A stretch of DNA of 64,000 bases from Limnomonas spitsbergensis. Its lineage: Eukaryota > Chlorophyta > Chlorophyceae > Chlamydomonadales. A program made the translations under genes and the position numbers. The DNA lies in contig JAYJMM010000124.1 of assembly GCA_037349105.1 (NCBI GenBank), positions 5,936,001-6,000,000 of the forward strand, given 5' to 3'. Shown piece by piece: positions 1-12,100 of this stretch. Under the pieces are notes generated by a model that made no database searches, had not been told where the DNA came from, and was given only the letters and a program-made list of their open reading frames with translations. Numbering within the stretch: position 1 is the stretch's first letter; each line of letters starts with the position of its first letter.

Positions 1-549
1 CACCAGAGAAACGTGGGGCAACAGCCAGGTGCAGTCATGAACAGTTCAGAAACTCAGCCGCACATGGATGGGCATGGGAAGCACAGGCAAATCCAAGCTC
101 TTCGACAGAGCCTACTGAAACTTAGGGGGTCTTTCAGTGTCCAGATGGAGACTTCTGTACAGATTCATCCGCACGCTTCTGCTTAGTATGCAATGTCCTA
201 AAAAACAACAAAAGATTCCAAAGACGTATTATGCCCGCTGACAGAACAATACAGCTGTGGCTCCGTTTGAGAGTTAATCTCCCGAGTGAAATAACGCTCC
301 TAGTCTTGATGCTGCACGAGCGCACACTGACCTCGCTGAAGTGCTTTTCTACCACTTCAACTGTCTTAAATAGTAACTTATATTGTCAGGAGAGGTAGGT
401 CAGACAGGCATACATTTACGATAAAAGTAACGCTTGGGCTTGATCCATCCATGGTTCCGTGAGGAAAAGGTCCATGAGATATACGCAGCATGTTTTCTGT
501 ACCAGCCCAAGCTGCATTACGACCGCCCTTGCCTTCGTGAATGCGCAGA

Positions 550-3500
550 TCAGGCTGGCGTGTCATAAGCCATTTCACCGGAATCTCCCTTGTAGAATCT
601 AAGCTTGCCGCCCACAAACTTCCGATTGAAGCGATCCTCGTGATCGATGTCATTAAAGAAGTCGTACCTGTGGGAGCGAAAATCATGAGATGAAGGCACA
701 TAAAGGCAGCTAGTACAGATACACACCAAAAGGCCATGGAAAGGAAAGCCTAGCACACGACATCAGATTCATAAATTCCATTCCACTCATCACACCCATC
801 CAGGGTCCATTGACAAGGAAAGCCTAGAACGCGATATCAGACCAATACACTTCATTCCACTCACCACACCCATCCAGGGTTCGTTGACAAGCAGCAAGTC
901 ACAGATGTGCTGAGCTTCAACCGCTTCTCGAACTTGATCCGCTCCTGATCAGGAAGCGTGGTCCAGGTCTGGTGGAGTGCCTCCAGAGCTGCGGATGGTA
1001 CCTCCAACACTTTGTAGGCTGCAGCTTTGTCCACGCTGAGGACTTCGCGGAGACGGGCAACATCCACGCCGCTTGCGACACCAATCTTCCCATCCTACAC
1101 AAGTGGTGGTAGATGTGCAACAGATATTCAGCTTGCTGCATGCAGACACAATGCCGTACAATCATTCAACCTAAGCCACCATTCAGCTTTTACTCGATCT
1201 ACGGCACCTCCTTCTCTTTCAGTGCAGAACCAATCGTCATGCACAACCCCACCTTGGCGTCTGTCGCTTTTACACCTCCAGGGCAATCTCCGGAGCAGGC
1301 TTCAAGCACCAGGCGGCTGTTGTTGACCGCAGGAAGGAGTCGCGGGTTCTGCGAATGCATCAGCCAAACGCTTATCATATCCAATACGAAATAATGAGAT
1401 GGCAGCAGCAGCCCATAACAAGCCTTTCCAGCCTTGAACCCCACATTGACAACCCACCCACCTCGAAGAATGAGTACTCCCGCCACTCAATGTTGGGGCC
1501 AAAATCAACATCGGCCCGGCTCTCCGGACGGTGCCAGGCAGCCTCAATGTCCAGCACATGGTCCATGGGGCAGATGAAGGGCTTCTTGAACATGCTTCCA
1601 GGGATGTTGCCTGCAGCGAGCACCATGTGCAACATCAAGGAGCGGACGACAAGCCATGAGGACAGGCTGACTGATCAAGCAAAAGGAGACTCTCAGGTAG
1701 ACGTCTTTCGCCAAGTAAAACCAGGCTCATAAGGTCTTTATAACAGCACCCAATGTAAGTGCCGAAACACGCTACTCTCCCAGGCAAAATCAGGCTCACC
1801 ATTGAACAGAGGCGCCCAGTACTTGTCAGCCTCACACCAGATGGGGGGCATGACCAGCACCCGGCCAGTGATGGTCGCCAGCATCAAGGCGGTGCGCAGC
1901 CTCAGAAACTGATAGTGTACCAGGTTCATGTGGTTGACCAGGCGCTCAGGTATCATGTCGCCCTCTATCCCCTTAATGCTGTCCCACATTGCTTTTGGGA
2001 CCTCGATGCTGTGAGACAAGGAAAGCATCATGAGGAGGAGCAAATGAGACTTATGAATATAAATATATAATCAGTGTTTGCCTGGACCACAGGATAATGC
2101 AGTCGGACACTCTGAAGCTACAAAGTGAAAACAGACAACAGGGAAGGCACCATAGTTACCAACGGGGTCCTTAACTCCTGGACTCGTAATAACAAATCTA
2201 AGCTGTCCAGAGTCCTTTAGCTGGTCAGATTCCTCTAGTTGTTCTACAAAGTCCTGCTGTAACAGACTTAAGATGCCTTCATAAAAAGTGGTAGGGGACC
2301 TCCTCACTTGACATGGATGAATCCCTTGGGATGGTCAAAGTACTCTGGTGGATCGTCCCACAGCAGGAACTCCCTGAAACGGTTGCGCTTGCCCGGGGTG
2401 CCCGAGTACTGGAAGGTGGCGTGAGCCACATACGGCTTGAGGCCTAACTCCTCGTACTTCCGCTGTGGGGGAAGAGGACAGCGTCAGGGCATGGCAGAGA
2501 CGTAACTACTACCTTTCGCATTTGACGCCCTCATGCGAAATGGAAGCAAAAATTCAGAGTTTCAGATGCCTGCACCATTCGTGCCTACCTGCACGAAGAA
2601 GATGTGTCCGCTGCCGAAAATAGACGCAGGCAGGATGCCCACGACCAGCTTGCCGTTGTCCCCCATCCACAGGTTCTTCATGGTCTTGTTGCTGGGCTGG
2701 GCCCCCACTCGGACCAGATCGTTGAATGCTGTCTGATCCCACATCTTGGGCTCGTCAAGCTTTTTAATCCATTCGTCTGCAGGTCGAGAAAGGGGCATTC
2801 TGTGGCCGATAGGATGTTACGAGACACAGAGGCTCCTATGGCGCAATGTTGAACAGACAAAGCCGTACGGTCCCATGGCCATTGCATGAAGAGGACAATG
2901 CCGCTCATGACGTCCAGCTCAACACTTATTTTGCAATATGTCAACAAGAGGGTAGACAACCTGTAACATCTGAATCGAGTGATTCTCAGCTGTTTGGGCA
3001 GAGATGACTCACCCACAAACGCCATGCTGGCTGGCCTGAACATCATGATACCAATGTTGAAAGATGCGCCAGCTTGGGGCCAGAGCTCCAAACCATCATC
3101 TTTTACCGATTCAAGGAGTTGATCTGCAACATGGCAGTGAGCCATCGAGGGGAGTGAGTGAGGTGAGTGCTGAGAAAACAAAAAAGAAATACCGAGTTGG
3201 TTGTCTCATATCCCAATGAACAACGAGAGGCATCAGGATGACAAAAATCAGAAAACATCATTCGCACCTGTGGATGTCAAAATTTGAGCCTCGGGAAATC
3301 TGTTCAAGTAAGGAATCGGATTCTGGAGCCACGCTGTGTCAATATCAGAAATCAAAACGTCAATGTTGAGCTCGAGGAACTGCTTGATCAAGGAGATCTT
3401 CACCCTACAAGCAGCAGATCACCGAGAGATTCAGCACTCCTTCAGGCACACAGAAGACCTAGGCAGCAGCACCACACCGCCTCTCAAGCATGAATAAACA

Positions 3501-4560
3501 AGGAGAAGCACAGACTTTGTTAACATGGTGCCACAGCCCTGTGAGCTTTTCGGCACTCACCTGCCCATCTTGTGGAAGTTATCGGAGCCCCACCCCAGAT
3601 CATTCTTGGTGATGCCAGTATTCATGCGCCAGGCGTTGATGTTCAAACTGGCTAGGGATTCAAGGATTTCGTCATCCATTGCTCCAACCATATAGCCTGT
3701 GACGCCAGACTATTCATAGGACAGGCAAAAGGTCAGAGAGGGGTGGTGTAACAATCATTATCAGAATGACTAGGTACAAGCACAACACACACACACACCT
3801 TTCTCAAATTGTAGACCCAACTTTTAGCAAAGTCAAGGTAATGATGGTTGGCCCATGTGACTATGATGTAGCCATCTTGAAGGAATCCGTTCACCCGTTC
3901 CCTGGTCAGCAAAGAAGTAAAGCCTGAGATTTAAGTTCGGGAGGGACACCTGGAGCCAGCAAGACTGTGTGGCAACTGGCAAAACCTAACAACATATTAC
4001 TGGTCATGCCCTTAGTCTACAAGCAGATACAAAACAAGATTGACCCTCTGCCAAACTGCGCACTTGTTGAAGGGATAGTCATTCACGTCAAATGGCTTCC
4101 TGACATCGGTCTTGCTGACCACTGTAGTAGCCACTTTGCCATCGACAGCTGCTGGTATGCTGACATTAACAACACCTACTTTGTCCGAAGTTCGTTTCAA
4201 ATTAATGTTCAGTGGTGAGTGCACAGTCTGAATATGACACCATGCTGAGAACTGCACTGCGCACATGGTCCTGCATGCATGCATACCTGCTGTCTTCTTT
4301 GACTGTTGAATCCGATGCTGTTGTTCTATGATTGCTGCTGAGAAAGGGTCGTCATCCAAGACGTCTATTCCGCCAGCGCCACCGTCGTCAAAAGGCTTCA
4401 GCACGGTTGCGTAAAAGTGCCAGTACAAAGGTCTACCGAAGGATACAAGACCGTACATGGCCCCCAACGTAAGGATCAAGATGGCTATGCGAGCCATCAT
4501 CCTGTCGGTGGGGCTTTTATAAGAAAGCACCATCCTGTGAGATCTGTAAAACTGCCACAA
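550..4560 (-). CDS. XEG113: XEG113-like extensin arabinosyltransferase (GT77)
   Basis: Golgi type II glycosyltransferase of family GT77, expected to add arabinose to hydroxyproline-rich wall proteins. Exons (high to low): 4560-4287, about 4151-4064, 3901-3799, 3709-3561, 3404-3268, 3123-3013, 2776-2589, 2462-2308, 2008-1800, 1610-1462, 1348-1253, 1094-865, 667-550; about 668 aa, near the plant XEG113 length. The N-terminus has a cytosolic basic stretch and one signal anchor (residues about 22-42). The nucleotide-sugar-binding DxD is the DID in VLISDIDTAW (about 225-227). Later blocks WDQTAFND and the C-terminal YDFFNDIDHEDRFNRKF match the family order. The 5' edge of exon 2 is ambiguous because several in-phase AG acceptors exist up to about 4185. 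It is divergent from the NMT1/THI5-like gene. A wall-glycoprotein substrate is plausible because a pherophorin lies in the same window, but no specific link is shown. Confidence 0.85.
741..888. repeat. 74-bp tandem duplication across an exon/intron border
   Basis: Two 74-bp copies (741-814 and 815-888) lie head to tail over the end of exon 12 of the XEG113-like gene. The functional minus-strand donor GTGAGT sits in the right copy at 864-859. The equivalent place in the left copy reads ATGAGT, so the duplicate donor is dead and the left copy lies wholly inside the intron. Confidence 0.75.
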
Positions 4561-4740
4561 TCAAGATCTCAGGAACAGCAGCCGAAATTTCCGCCGGCTC
4601 ATGCGTATTTTAGAGAAAAAGCTAGAAGCAGAGATCTGGATAATCACCCGGAGACATCAACATATTTCATACGTATACGGTATCATGATAAGTAAGTGTG
4701 GACGTGTGGAGCTCGGTGTGATGGGCTGCATTAGGGGCAA
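4561..4740. promoter_or_regulatory. Shared divergent promoter region
   Basis: This 180-bp gap separates the start codons of two divergent genes, XEG113-like on minus and NMT1/THI5-like on plus, so it must hold both core promoters and both 5' UTRs. No TATA box or known element stands out. If the plus gene starts at the internal ATG at 4834 the gap would be 273 bp. Confidence 0.5.
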
Positions 4741-7192
4741 ATGGCTTACGCCTCCCCAGCCTTCCGTAAAGTCTTGCCGATAGGCATTTCCGTTCTTTCT
4801 TTTAAATCGCAGAGCGACAAGGGTTTCAAAGTGATGGATTATATTTCGGTGAGTCACTTGCCTGCATGATGCTTCTCATTAATGCAGGGTGTTCGACTGT
4901 TCGCTACAAGTTCGCTATTAAGCCATAGTCCCCCCCAGAGGTTGCAGCACGTTAAGACTTGATTTTCAAATCCAGGTAGCGTTGGATTGGACCCCCAACA
5001 CCAACCACACTGGGTTCTACATTGCCAAGGCTAAGGGATACTACAATGACAATCACCTGGATGTCAGCCTCATCTCGCCTCGTGTCGATGATTACAAGCG
5101 GACACCGGCGTCCAGAGTGGCTGACCAGGGTGCCACGTTTGGCGTGTGCCCCTCTGAGTCTGTGATCAGCTACTACACGCACCCAGGAAATAAACCCCAG
5201 GTACCAATCGAACCCACTTCATGAAAATGATCAGTGCTTCTGTCAAGGGGCACTGTGGAACCCTGTAAAACTCAACACCAACTGAGGTCCTTATGGTCGT
5301 CCCTGCCTGATGCCAACGATCCAAACAGAAGCTTGCCCTCATCCCCACAGATCAAAGCAGTGGCAGCACTCCTTGCCGCCTCCACCAGTGCAGTCGTGAC
5401 ACTGGCCAGCAGCGGCATCGACCGGCCAGCACAACTGGATGGCCGTGTTTATGCTAGCTATGGAGCACGCTATGAGGGCCGTATCGTGCAGCAAATGATT
5501 ATGAATGACGGCGGAAAGGGAGAGTATACTGAGTCAACACCACCAATGCTTGGAATCTGGAACACTCTGCTGAAGGTGAGCGGAGTGGACATGCACAGAC
5601 CAGGGGGAACGCGTGAGACAGGCTTGACCAACGCGTTGATAAAATCAGGGTCCAGACTTGGCTGGTGGCCGTGCAGGAAGCAATGTGTTGCGGTAATGTA
5701 GTCATCACCCACCCATTTTGGAGGTAAAACAGGTACCGGCAAATGAAGGAGGCCATGTTCCTCTTTTTTGAACAGTAAATTAAGAAGGAATGTGGTCTCC
5801 ATTATTTTCAGCTGCAGAAAAACTTAAAGAGTTCGGGAGAGTTCTGGTCTTCTGGATAAAAACAGTTGATATTGGAATAGATTTTTCATTCGTTTCAACT
5901 GTCGTTCGGCTACACACGCTGCTGTAATTGTAAAAATTGTAATGATCTGCCCCTGTCACTTACTAGGCTGTCAGGGAGGTTGTTGACAGCCCAAGGGGTG
6001 AACACAGCTAGATGATTGTGCTTGACATTTCAATATTTGGATACAGGTATTGCCTGCATTGGCTTGTGGGTAAAACGGCCGGGCGCAACTCCCATGGCAT
6101 GCGCATGGTGTCGCCCTGCCGACCGAAATTCTGATACCTGAAAACCTGCCAGCCCGCTTTCCTGATCCGGCCTGCCGCGCCCTTGAAGCTCAGGGTGATG
6201 CTGATGCCACTTGGGTCTTCATGGGCTGGGAGGGCGTTGAGGCAGAGCTGAAGGGAGTGAAGCTGAACGTGTTCAAGCTGGAGGACTTCAAGGTCCCTTA
6301 TGGCTACTCGCCCCTGCTAGTGGCCCATCCCGACACCATCAGGTACAGACCTCTGTTTTTGAAGGTTCGCAATGACGTATTTTGCTTGGTCTCACTGCTA
6401 ACTTGGGTCAGCATTGCTTGTGTTAGCCCAATTTCCGTATTTGGGCCCGTTATACTGGCTATTTGCTCCCTGTGGGCATGATTAATTTATGAAGTATTCC
6501 CATTGCAGTGGTAAGCCAGAGTTGGTGCGCAAGTTCCTTGCAGCCACGGCGATGGGCTTCAAGTTTGCCGCAGAACACCCAGAGGAAGCAGCAAAGCTAT
6601 TTTTGCAGGTGGGATCTGATATCACTATGCTAGGATCAAGGCCTGGTGGATGGAAAGTGCAAAGCAACCAGGACGTCCTTGTTTGAAATATACAGAAGCA
6701 TTTTTTTCAAGACAGGTGCCCGCATGCCCATGATGCCATTTCATGAATGCTTATGATTGTATCGCAGGCAGCTCAGGAGGAGCACTCTGCCAGCCCTCTC
6801 CCTGAACCGCTGGATGAGGCCATGGTCTTCGCGTCGCACATGTACACTGCCAAGTACTTCCTTAATGCGGAGGGCAAGTGGGGCCATCAGGTGAGGGCAT
6901 ATCCACATAACCTTGCAAGCTGTGTAGAGCGAGGTGGAATCGTGACTGTTAAATCTTCTCAATAATTGTCTAATTGTCTTGCTGTTGCCTCCCACAGGAT
7001 ATCAAGGTTTGGGATGAGTTCCTCGACTGGCTCTCTGCTAGTGGTCTCTTGACGACGAAGGTGCAGTCGCACGGTGTCGAGGATGGATGCTGCACTTCGT
7101 TGGACGGCTTGAGGAAGGGGGATGTGGGGCAGCCTATCCCGCGTGAAAGTGTTCAGGGATCACTCCTTTTCACAAACGACTTGCTGCCCTGA
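4741..7192 (+). CDS. NMT1/THI5-like domain protein
   Basis: Periplasmic-binding-fold protein of the NMT1/THI5-like domain family (ABC-type substrate-binding/pyrimidine-precursor superfamily). Exons 4741-4848, 4976-5200, 5351-5575, 6194-6342, 6509-6608, 6768-6890, 6998-7192 give 374 aa with all phases consistent. The signature VALDWTPNTNHTGFYIAKA opens the domain. WVFMGWEGVEAELKG and the C-terminal SLLFTNDLLP are family-like. The CCCFC cysteine motif of the yeast single-turnover HMP-P synthase is absent, so I do not call it a thiamine pyrimidine synthase; a pyrimidine-binding or related role is inference. ATG 4741 opens the exon; ATG 4834 in frame is an alternative. No membrane segment is obvious. 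It is convergent with the LYRM7-like gene downstream. Confidence 0.82.
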
Positions 7193-7567
7193 GAATAACA
7201 TGAATGAATTGTTTGCTATAAAGAGAACTCGTCCAGCCGGTTCTCAGGTTGGACCGAACCTACAAGGTCTTTTTGGCTCACATGCTCTTTAGGTATTGGA
7301 AAATTCTAATTATTACAACTGAGAATGCAGTTTCAGTCTAACAGTCTTATACTTCAACGTTTTGGGAGGTGCATACCCGTTGAGCCCTGTTGTTTTGACA
7401 TATGAATGCACCTCTGAATGCTCTTAATCCATAACAAATAAATAAATTTCGCACCACATCATCGGAAAACATTGTAACTGATTTAATCATATCATTGGCA
7501 GCAAGCGGTATTTCCACAGCGTTTTGGGTTTTCAGGTCAATGGAGAGCGTTCGGATCATTATAGCAG
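7193..7567. other. Convergent intergenic region
   Basis: This 375-bp gap lies between two stop codons facing each other. The green-algal polyadenylation-type pentamer TGTAA occurs on plus at 7473-7477 and on minus at 7317-7313. If both are used, the 3' UTRs of the two genes overlap. No other structure is seen. Confidence 0.35.
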
Positions 7568-8813
7568 TCATGCCCATGCGGTATAAAAATCCAAATAGTG
7601 CGGCGGAAGGAAGACCAGGGTCATCATGCTCCTCGCTCCAGAGAGATCTTTCACCAGTGGTTCGAGCATCCGCCTCAGCTGCCCAACTCTGAAATGAGAA
7701 TAAAAAGGGAACGGAAAGACAGGATGAGATAGTGAAGATCCCACTTCAATCTAAGTTCAGGTTTTTTGCTCCAGATTTGTACAGTCCATATGGCTCCAGC
7801 AGGTCAATGACGCTTCACCTCTGGGCATATCTTATCTGTTGGGCACCCATGCGGCCGTGTATTTGAGGTGTAACGTCATTGACCTGTTGGCGTCATTGAC
7901 CTGCTGGTGCCGTATGGACTGAACAAATCTGTCCATACGGCAATTGCATGGCTACAGCAGGTTTGCATGGTAATTTCGCCTGCACACCAATCTGAGTACT
8001 ATCAAACATAAAGAAAAATCGTATTCACTGCAGTGCACCGAGAAAAAGAAAGGGGCACATGAAGAAAGGACGACATCAATGTTTCTGACGGATAATGTGT
8101 CATGTTCAACTCACACTTCTTCCCCTCCTTGATTTCGTCAGCTGCAATCTCTTGGAGCCGCCGAGCGTTGTCTGGAGATACCCCTACAGTTGTCATGCAG
8201 ACAGATAAAGTTGCTCTCCTGCAGCAAAAGGTACCTCAGAGATGTACCATTCTAATTCATTTTCGTTGTGCAGCATCTTACCTAACGTGCCACATGAGGA
8301 TTTTTCTGCCTGGACCACCTGAAGGGTCCACGTTTGACTGTTTAGAAAGGGAGCCAGCATGGTGAAAATAAATCACAGCACGATAATTCATGAATTACAC
8401 CTACATTCTCCGCAATAAACTGGCGCGCCTCCAGGGCATACACTATCTTCTCCTGAACTTCTTTTTTGCTCGTTAAGTTTTTATTTGCCTGCAAGAAGGA
8501 AAGTTCGTGAAGGCCATGCGGCTGTCCTCATGTAGCAGTCCATGAAGGCAGACCATGCCATGCCATGGTCCATGCGGCAGACGACAGCGTACGGTCTACC
8601 ATGCGGCATATAGCAATCACCTACATGAAACTGTGTACGTATCTCATCATGTGCCACGCCAATGGCAGCAGCATCTCCCTTGAAAGCTGTTTAGATCATT
8701 GTAATTGGGTCGATTCATTTCTTCATGATTTTTTCAGACGAAAGAGCGAACTCACTTCTATGGACTGTTCTCAATAGCTGCCGATACACTTGGAGAGCGG
8801 GGCTGGCAGACAT
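7568..8813 (-). CDS. LYR-motif protein, LYRM7/MZM1-like complex III assembly factor
   Basis: Small mitochondrial LYR-family protein, probably the Rieske-protein chaperone of respiratory complex III. Exons (high to low): 8813-8756, 8686-8625, 8488-8405, 8318-8282, 8183-8117, 7688-7568; 142 aa. The N-terminus carries the LYR-type motif ALQVYRQLLRTVHR. It continues TFKGDAAAIGVAHDEIRTQF, then a helix ending FIAENVVQA, the same order as in LYRM7 (a KxD block, an EIRxxF-like helix, then a VVQA-like segment). All internal phases fit and three introns share GTAGGT/GTAAG-type donors. The last exon, which follows a GTGTGA donor, is the least certain part and gives a hydrophobic tail not typical of the family. 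It is divergent from CFAP91. Intron 5 holds a 160-bp foldback element. Confidence 0.7.
7772..7931. mobile_element. 160-bp foldback (MITE-like) element
   Basis: Inside intron 5 of the LYRM7-like gene. Terminal inverted repeats of about 41 bp begin CAGATTTGT at 7772 and end ACAAATCTG at 7931, with about three mismatches between arms. The arms include AGGTCAATGACG and its complement. The interior holds GTTGGGC-CCCAT-GCGGCCG and GAGGTGTAACGTCATTGAC, which match the 3' tail of the LINE family of this window. No transposase is encoded and I see no convincing target-site duplication. Confidence 0.7.
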
Positions 8814-9112
8814 GCTGCTCAAAAAACAATATTTGATGTCTGCTATTGCTTAGGTCCTGTCTCCTGCACCCACAGCTGTGGCCACAGGAAACGACTCGGT
8901 TGTACGGACACGTTGTACCCTGTACTGCTTTAGGACGCCTCGGCCGAACTAAGCTTCGAGCATCAACTCCGTAACTCGTGCGCCTTCTTTCTACTGACAC
9001 CTGACTATACTTATAGCTTTATTTATTATACTATTGCCTGTTTATAAACCTCAGCGTGAAGCCGAGTAATATCATTGCTCCTGAGCTGAGCTCGGCCAGG
9101 CTTTATTGAGGG
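8814..9112. promoter_or_regulatory. Shared divergent promoter, LYRM7-like/CFAP91
   Basis: This 299-bp gap separates two divergent start codons. It is AT-richer near 9001-9050 (TATAGCTTTATTTATTATAC), which could serve either core promoter. No defined ciliary-gene element is recognised. Confidence 0.4.
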
Positions 9113-12100
9113 ATGGCGATGCCCGGCAGAGCGTATGATGCTCTGTATGGTGGGTACATGCATCATGATACTACGTGATGAAATTCCCGTTGCCCCCTTG
9201 CATGTGTATCCTCGTTTCCTTGGGCACAACTCGTCGGTGACAACAAAATCTCCATTTGCAGACGGTACGTACACAGTGTCAGGAGCGCGCGATCATTACC
9301 GTCAGCAGACCGTGGCGGGGGGCTTCAATGTGGCAAGGGCCCCAAACTACCCTTATATGTTCTCTGAGCTACCTCATTTCCCAGCCACATCGTATCGGTA
9401 GGTGCCGATGTGCAAATTTGATGGTGCGCTCTGCACAGGCAGTCACGCTCCTCCATGTATGCCTCGTAGCTTCAAAAACTCAGACAAGGTGCCGGGATTT
9501 GTGGACCGAGGATTCCATGAAACTGTGTCGACGCATGCGGAGTTATCCAGCAAGAGCCAGGCCGACCAGGTTAATGGGAGGCATAACTACAAGTACTACA
9601 GGCGTCCCATGTTGGCAGCCCCCGAGTCCGGTATCATCATCAAACAGGCACCCCAGGTGCCGTTGCCGCCCCCTCCGCCCATTATTGAGGAGCCCAAGAG
9701 TAAGACGACCGGAACGCAGTCCGACTACCGGGAGAACGAGGCGCAAACGCTGCCATGGGACCCCGACTTTGTGTTACCCGTGAACCCCACTGACAAGCAG
9801 AAAAGCCTCGCTGCTAATCACCACTGCGACGGGCCGGAGCTACTCAAGCTCAGGGACCTCAAGTTCGGTGATGGCCTCCCGCCAGGCCTGCAGGAGATCC
9901 GGCGCATCCAGAAGATGCGCGAGAAGCGTGCCTTCGAGGCGACGCTCCCCCCCATCGACGACCTGGAACGCCTGCCACTCCGGCAGAAGATGATCGAAGA
10001 GTGGGAGAGCAAGGAGTGGGAGGACCGGGAGCGTGAGATCCAGAGTGTGCAGGACGAGCGCCTAGCCCTGCTGGAGGAGGCCCTGCTCGCACGTGAGGAT
10101 GAGTTCGATGAGGGCACCATGCGCCGCGTGGAGGGGCGCAAGACCATGCTGTTGCAGGATGGCAGCGGGCGCTTTGCAGCCATCCAGGCCAGCCGCATCA
10201 AGACCATGCGGCGCCTGATTGAGGCCCGCAAGTATGTGGAGAAGCCGCGCAAGTTGCACAAGCTCACCATTGTGGAGAAGTATGCCAACTTCGGGTCCAG
10301 CCTGTATGCTCCAGTGCAGCGAGATGGCCGCTTTTCTGAAACCAAGTCCATCGAGACCGAGGGTTTCCAACCTGTGACACTGCAGGTGTGTGGGAATTGG
10401 TGTGCCCACTGGTGTGCGTGCCCACGCATGAGTGGCATGATGCATGTATGTGTGAGCGCCCATGCACATCCACATTGGCACCAGCTGGGAGGATGGATTT
10501 AACTGGGGGGCAGGGATCCAATGACGGCTTATGAAAACTTGAGAATCATGAAACCCTGGTAATCTTAGTGCTGGCAGGGAGGCTGTGTGTGTGAGAAGAC
10601 AACGGACTCTACTTACAGCAGAAACAATCACCCTTAATATCTTATTAACCCCTATGCTCCCTGACCATTCTCCCCCCCCAAACGGCTATTCCTTCAGGGA
10701 TTGCACGAGCTTGAGAGCTACATCCCGCATCGTAGCCTGGAGCCCAAGATTGCAGTTCCCGTCAAGCCGCTGAAGCTGGACTACAAGCAGCGCAAGGACG
10801 CAGCGGTGCAGCGCGACCTCAAGGCCATCAACGACCTGCTGGACACTGCCAAGTTCAGCAAGGGAGGCCGAGGCATTGGCGACTGCTGGCCGGCGCCCCT
10901 GAAGGACGCCTCACTGGATGCTGGGCGTGGATCTCACAAGCGCACATCGATTCGCCCTGCAGGTGGGTTCGGTGGGCAAGGCTCTCGGAGGCAGGGTGTG
11001 AGAAGAAGTGTTGAGCTGTTGCCTCAAAAGCTGTCATGGCCTGGGTGTCCTTGGCTTTGTTAGGATGACAAAGAAAATCAAGGATTAACAGCTTTGCTTC
11101 CGGAGTTCTGGCGTCCGTTTCTGCTGTCACTTTGTTTTAATAGTAGTTGGCTCACTGTACCTGGCGTTATCTCACCCATGCCATTTCTTCCTCCTGTTTT
11201 CAGAGCGCCCTGATACGCCTGTCCTCGCCGCCGCGGCTACACCAGCAGCTAGCCGCGAGGCCGCTGCCGTGCTCCTTCAGCGCCTGCTGCGCGGCCGGGC
11301 AGCACAGAATGCCATGTATGAGGGCAAGACTCGTCGGCAGGCGCTCATCGAGGAGCTCCGGATTGACGTCTTGGGTAATGGTGAGTACAGGTTCATTTGC
11401 TCCATTCAGCATATTGTTTAGGAACAAAGGAATTCCTTGAAAATGATAGGGTCTCTGCCTGACCAACTGGCTTAGGGTGTTTGACAGACAAACCGGCATT
11501 GCCGCATTCCTTGCTATCGTGTGATTGCACAATCTGACTGCCCACTGCATCCATGCCTCCTCTTTGTAGGCTCCTCATCCCGCCCAGAGGACATCACGGA
11601 CGAGGTGACTGCTGAGCTGGACACGCTGGTAGGACATGTGCTGTCCGGGATCTGTTCCGCACTCGCTGAACAGGACCCCGAAGCAAGGGCTGAACAGATG
11701 GCCAACATCATATCGTCTGCTCCGATCCTGACGCGAACACCCACACCAACGCCTCCACCTACTGCACCCGCCATGATGGCGCCCGCTGTGAATCTGCGTG
11801 AGGCAGCTGCTTCTGCCGCTGAGAGGCGGGGTGCCGAGGCTGCTGAGGCGCGCCGGGAGGCGGAAGCAGCCGCGACACAGGATGCCTCGCAGCAAGAAGA
11901 CTTCCTGGATGTTGCTGCTGAGCACCTCCCTGATGCTCAAGTGAGCTCCAGCCGCATCCCCACAGCCGATGAGCAAGCATCTGAAGAAGGCGAGCCGGTG
12001 CACATGCATGACAGCAGCCCTGCTGATGGGGCTGCTGCTGTGTCCGCTGCCTTGGGAGAGCCTCAGGAGGCGGTAGAAAAGCTGGGCAGTGAATCAAGTG

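Noticed and set aside
9818..10438. Antisense ORFs over CFAP91 exon 3
   Set aside because: They are shadows of a strongly conserved coding frame on plus.
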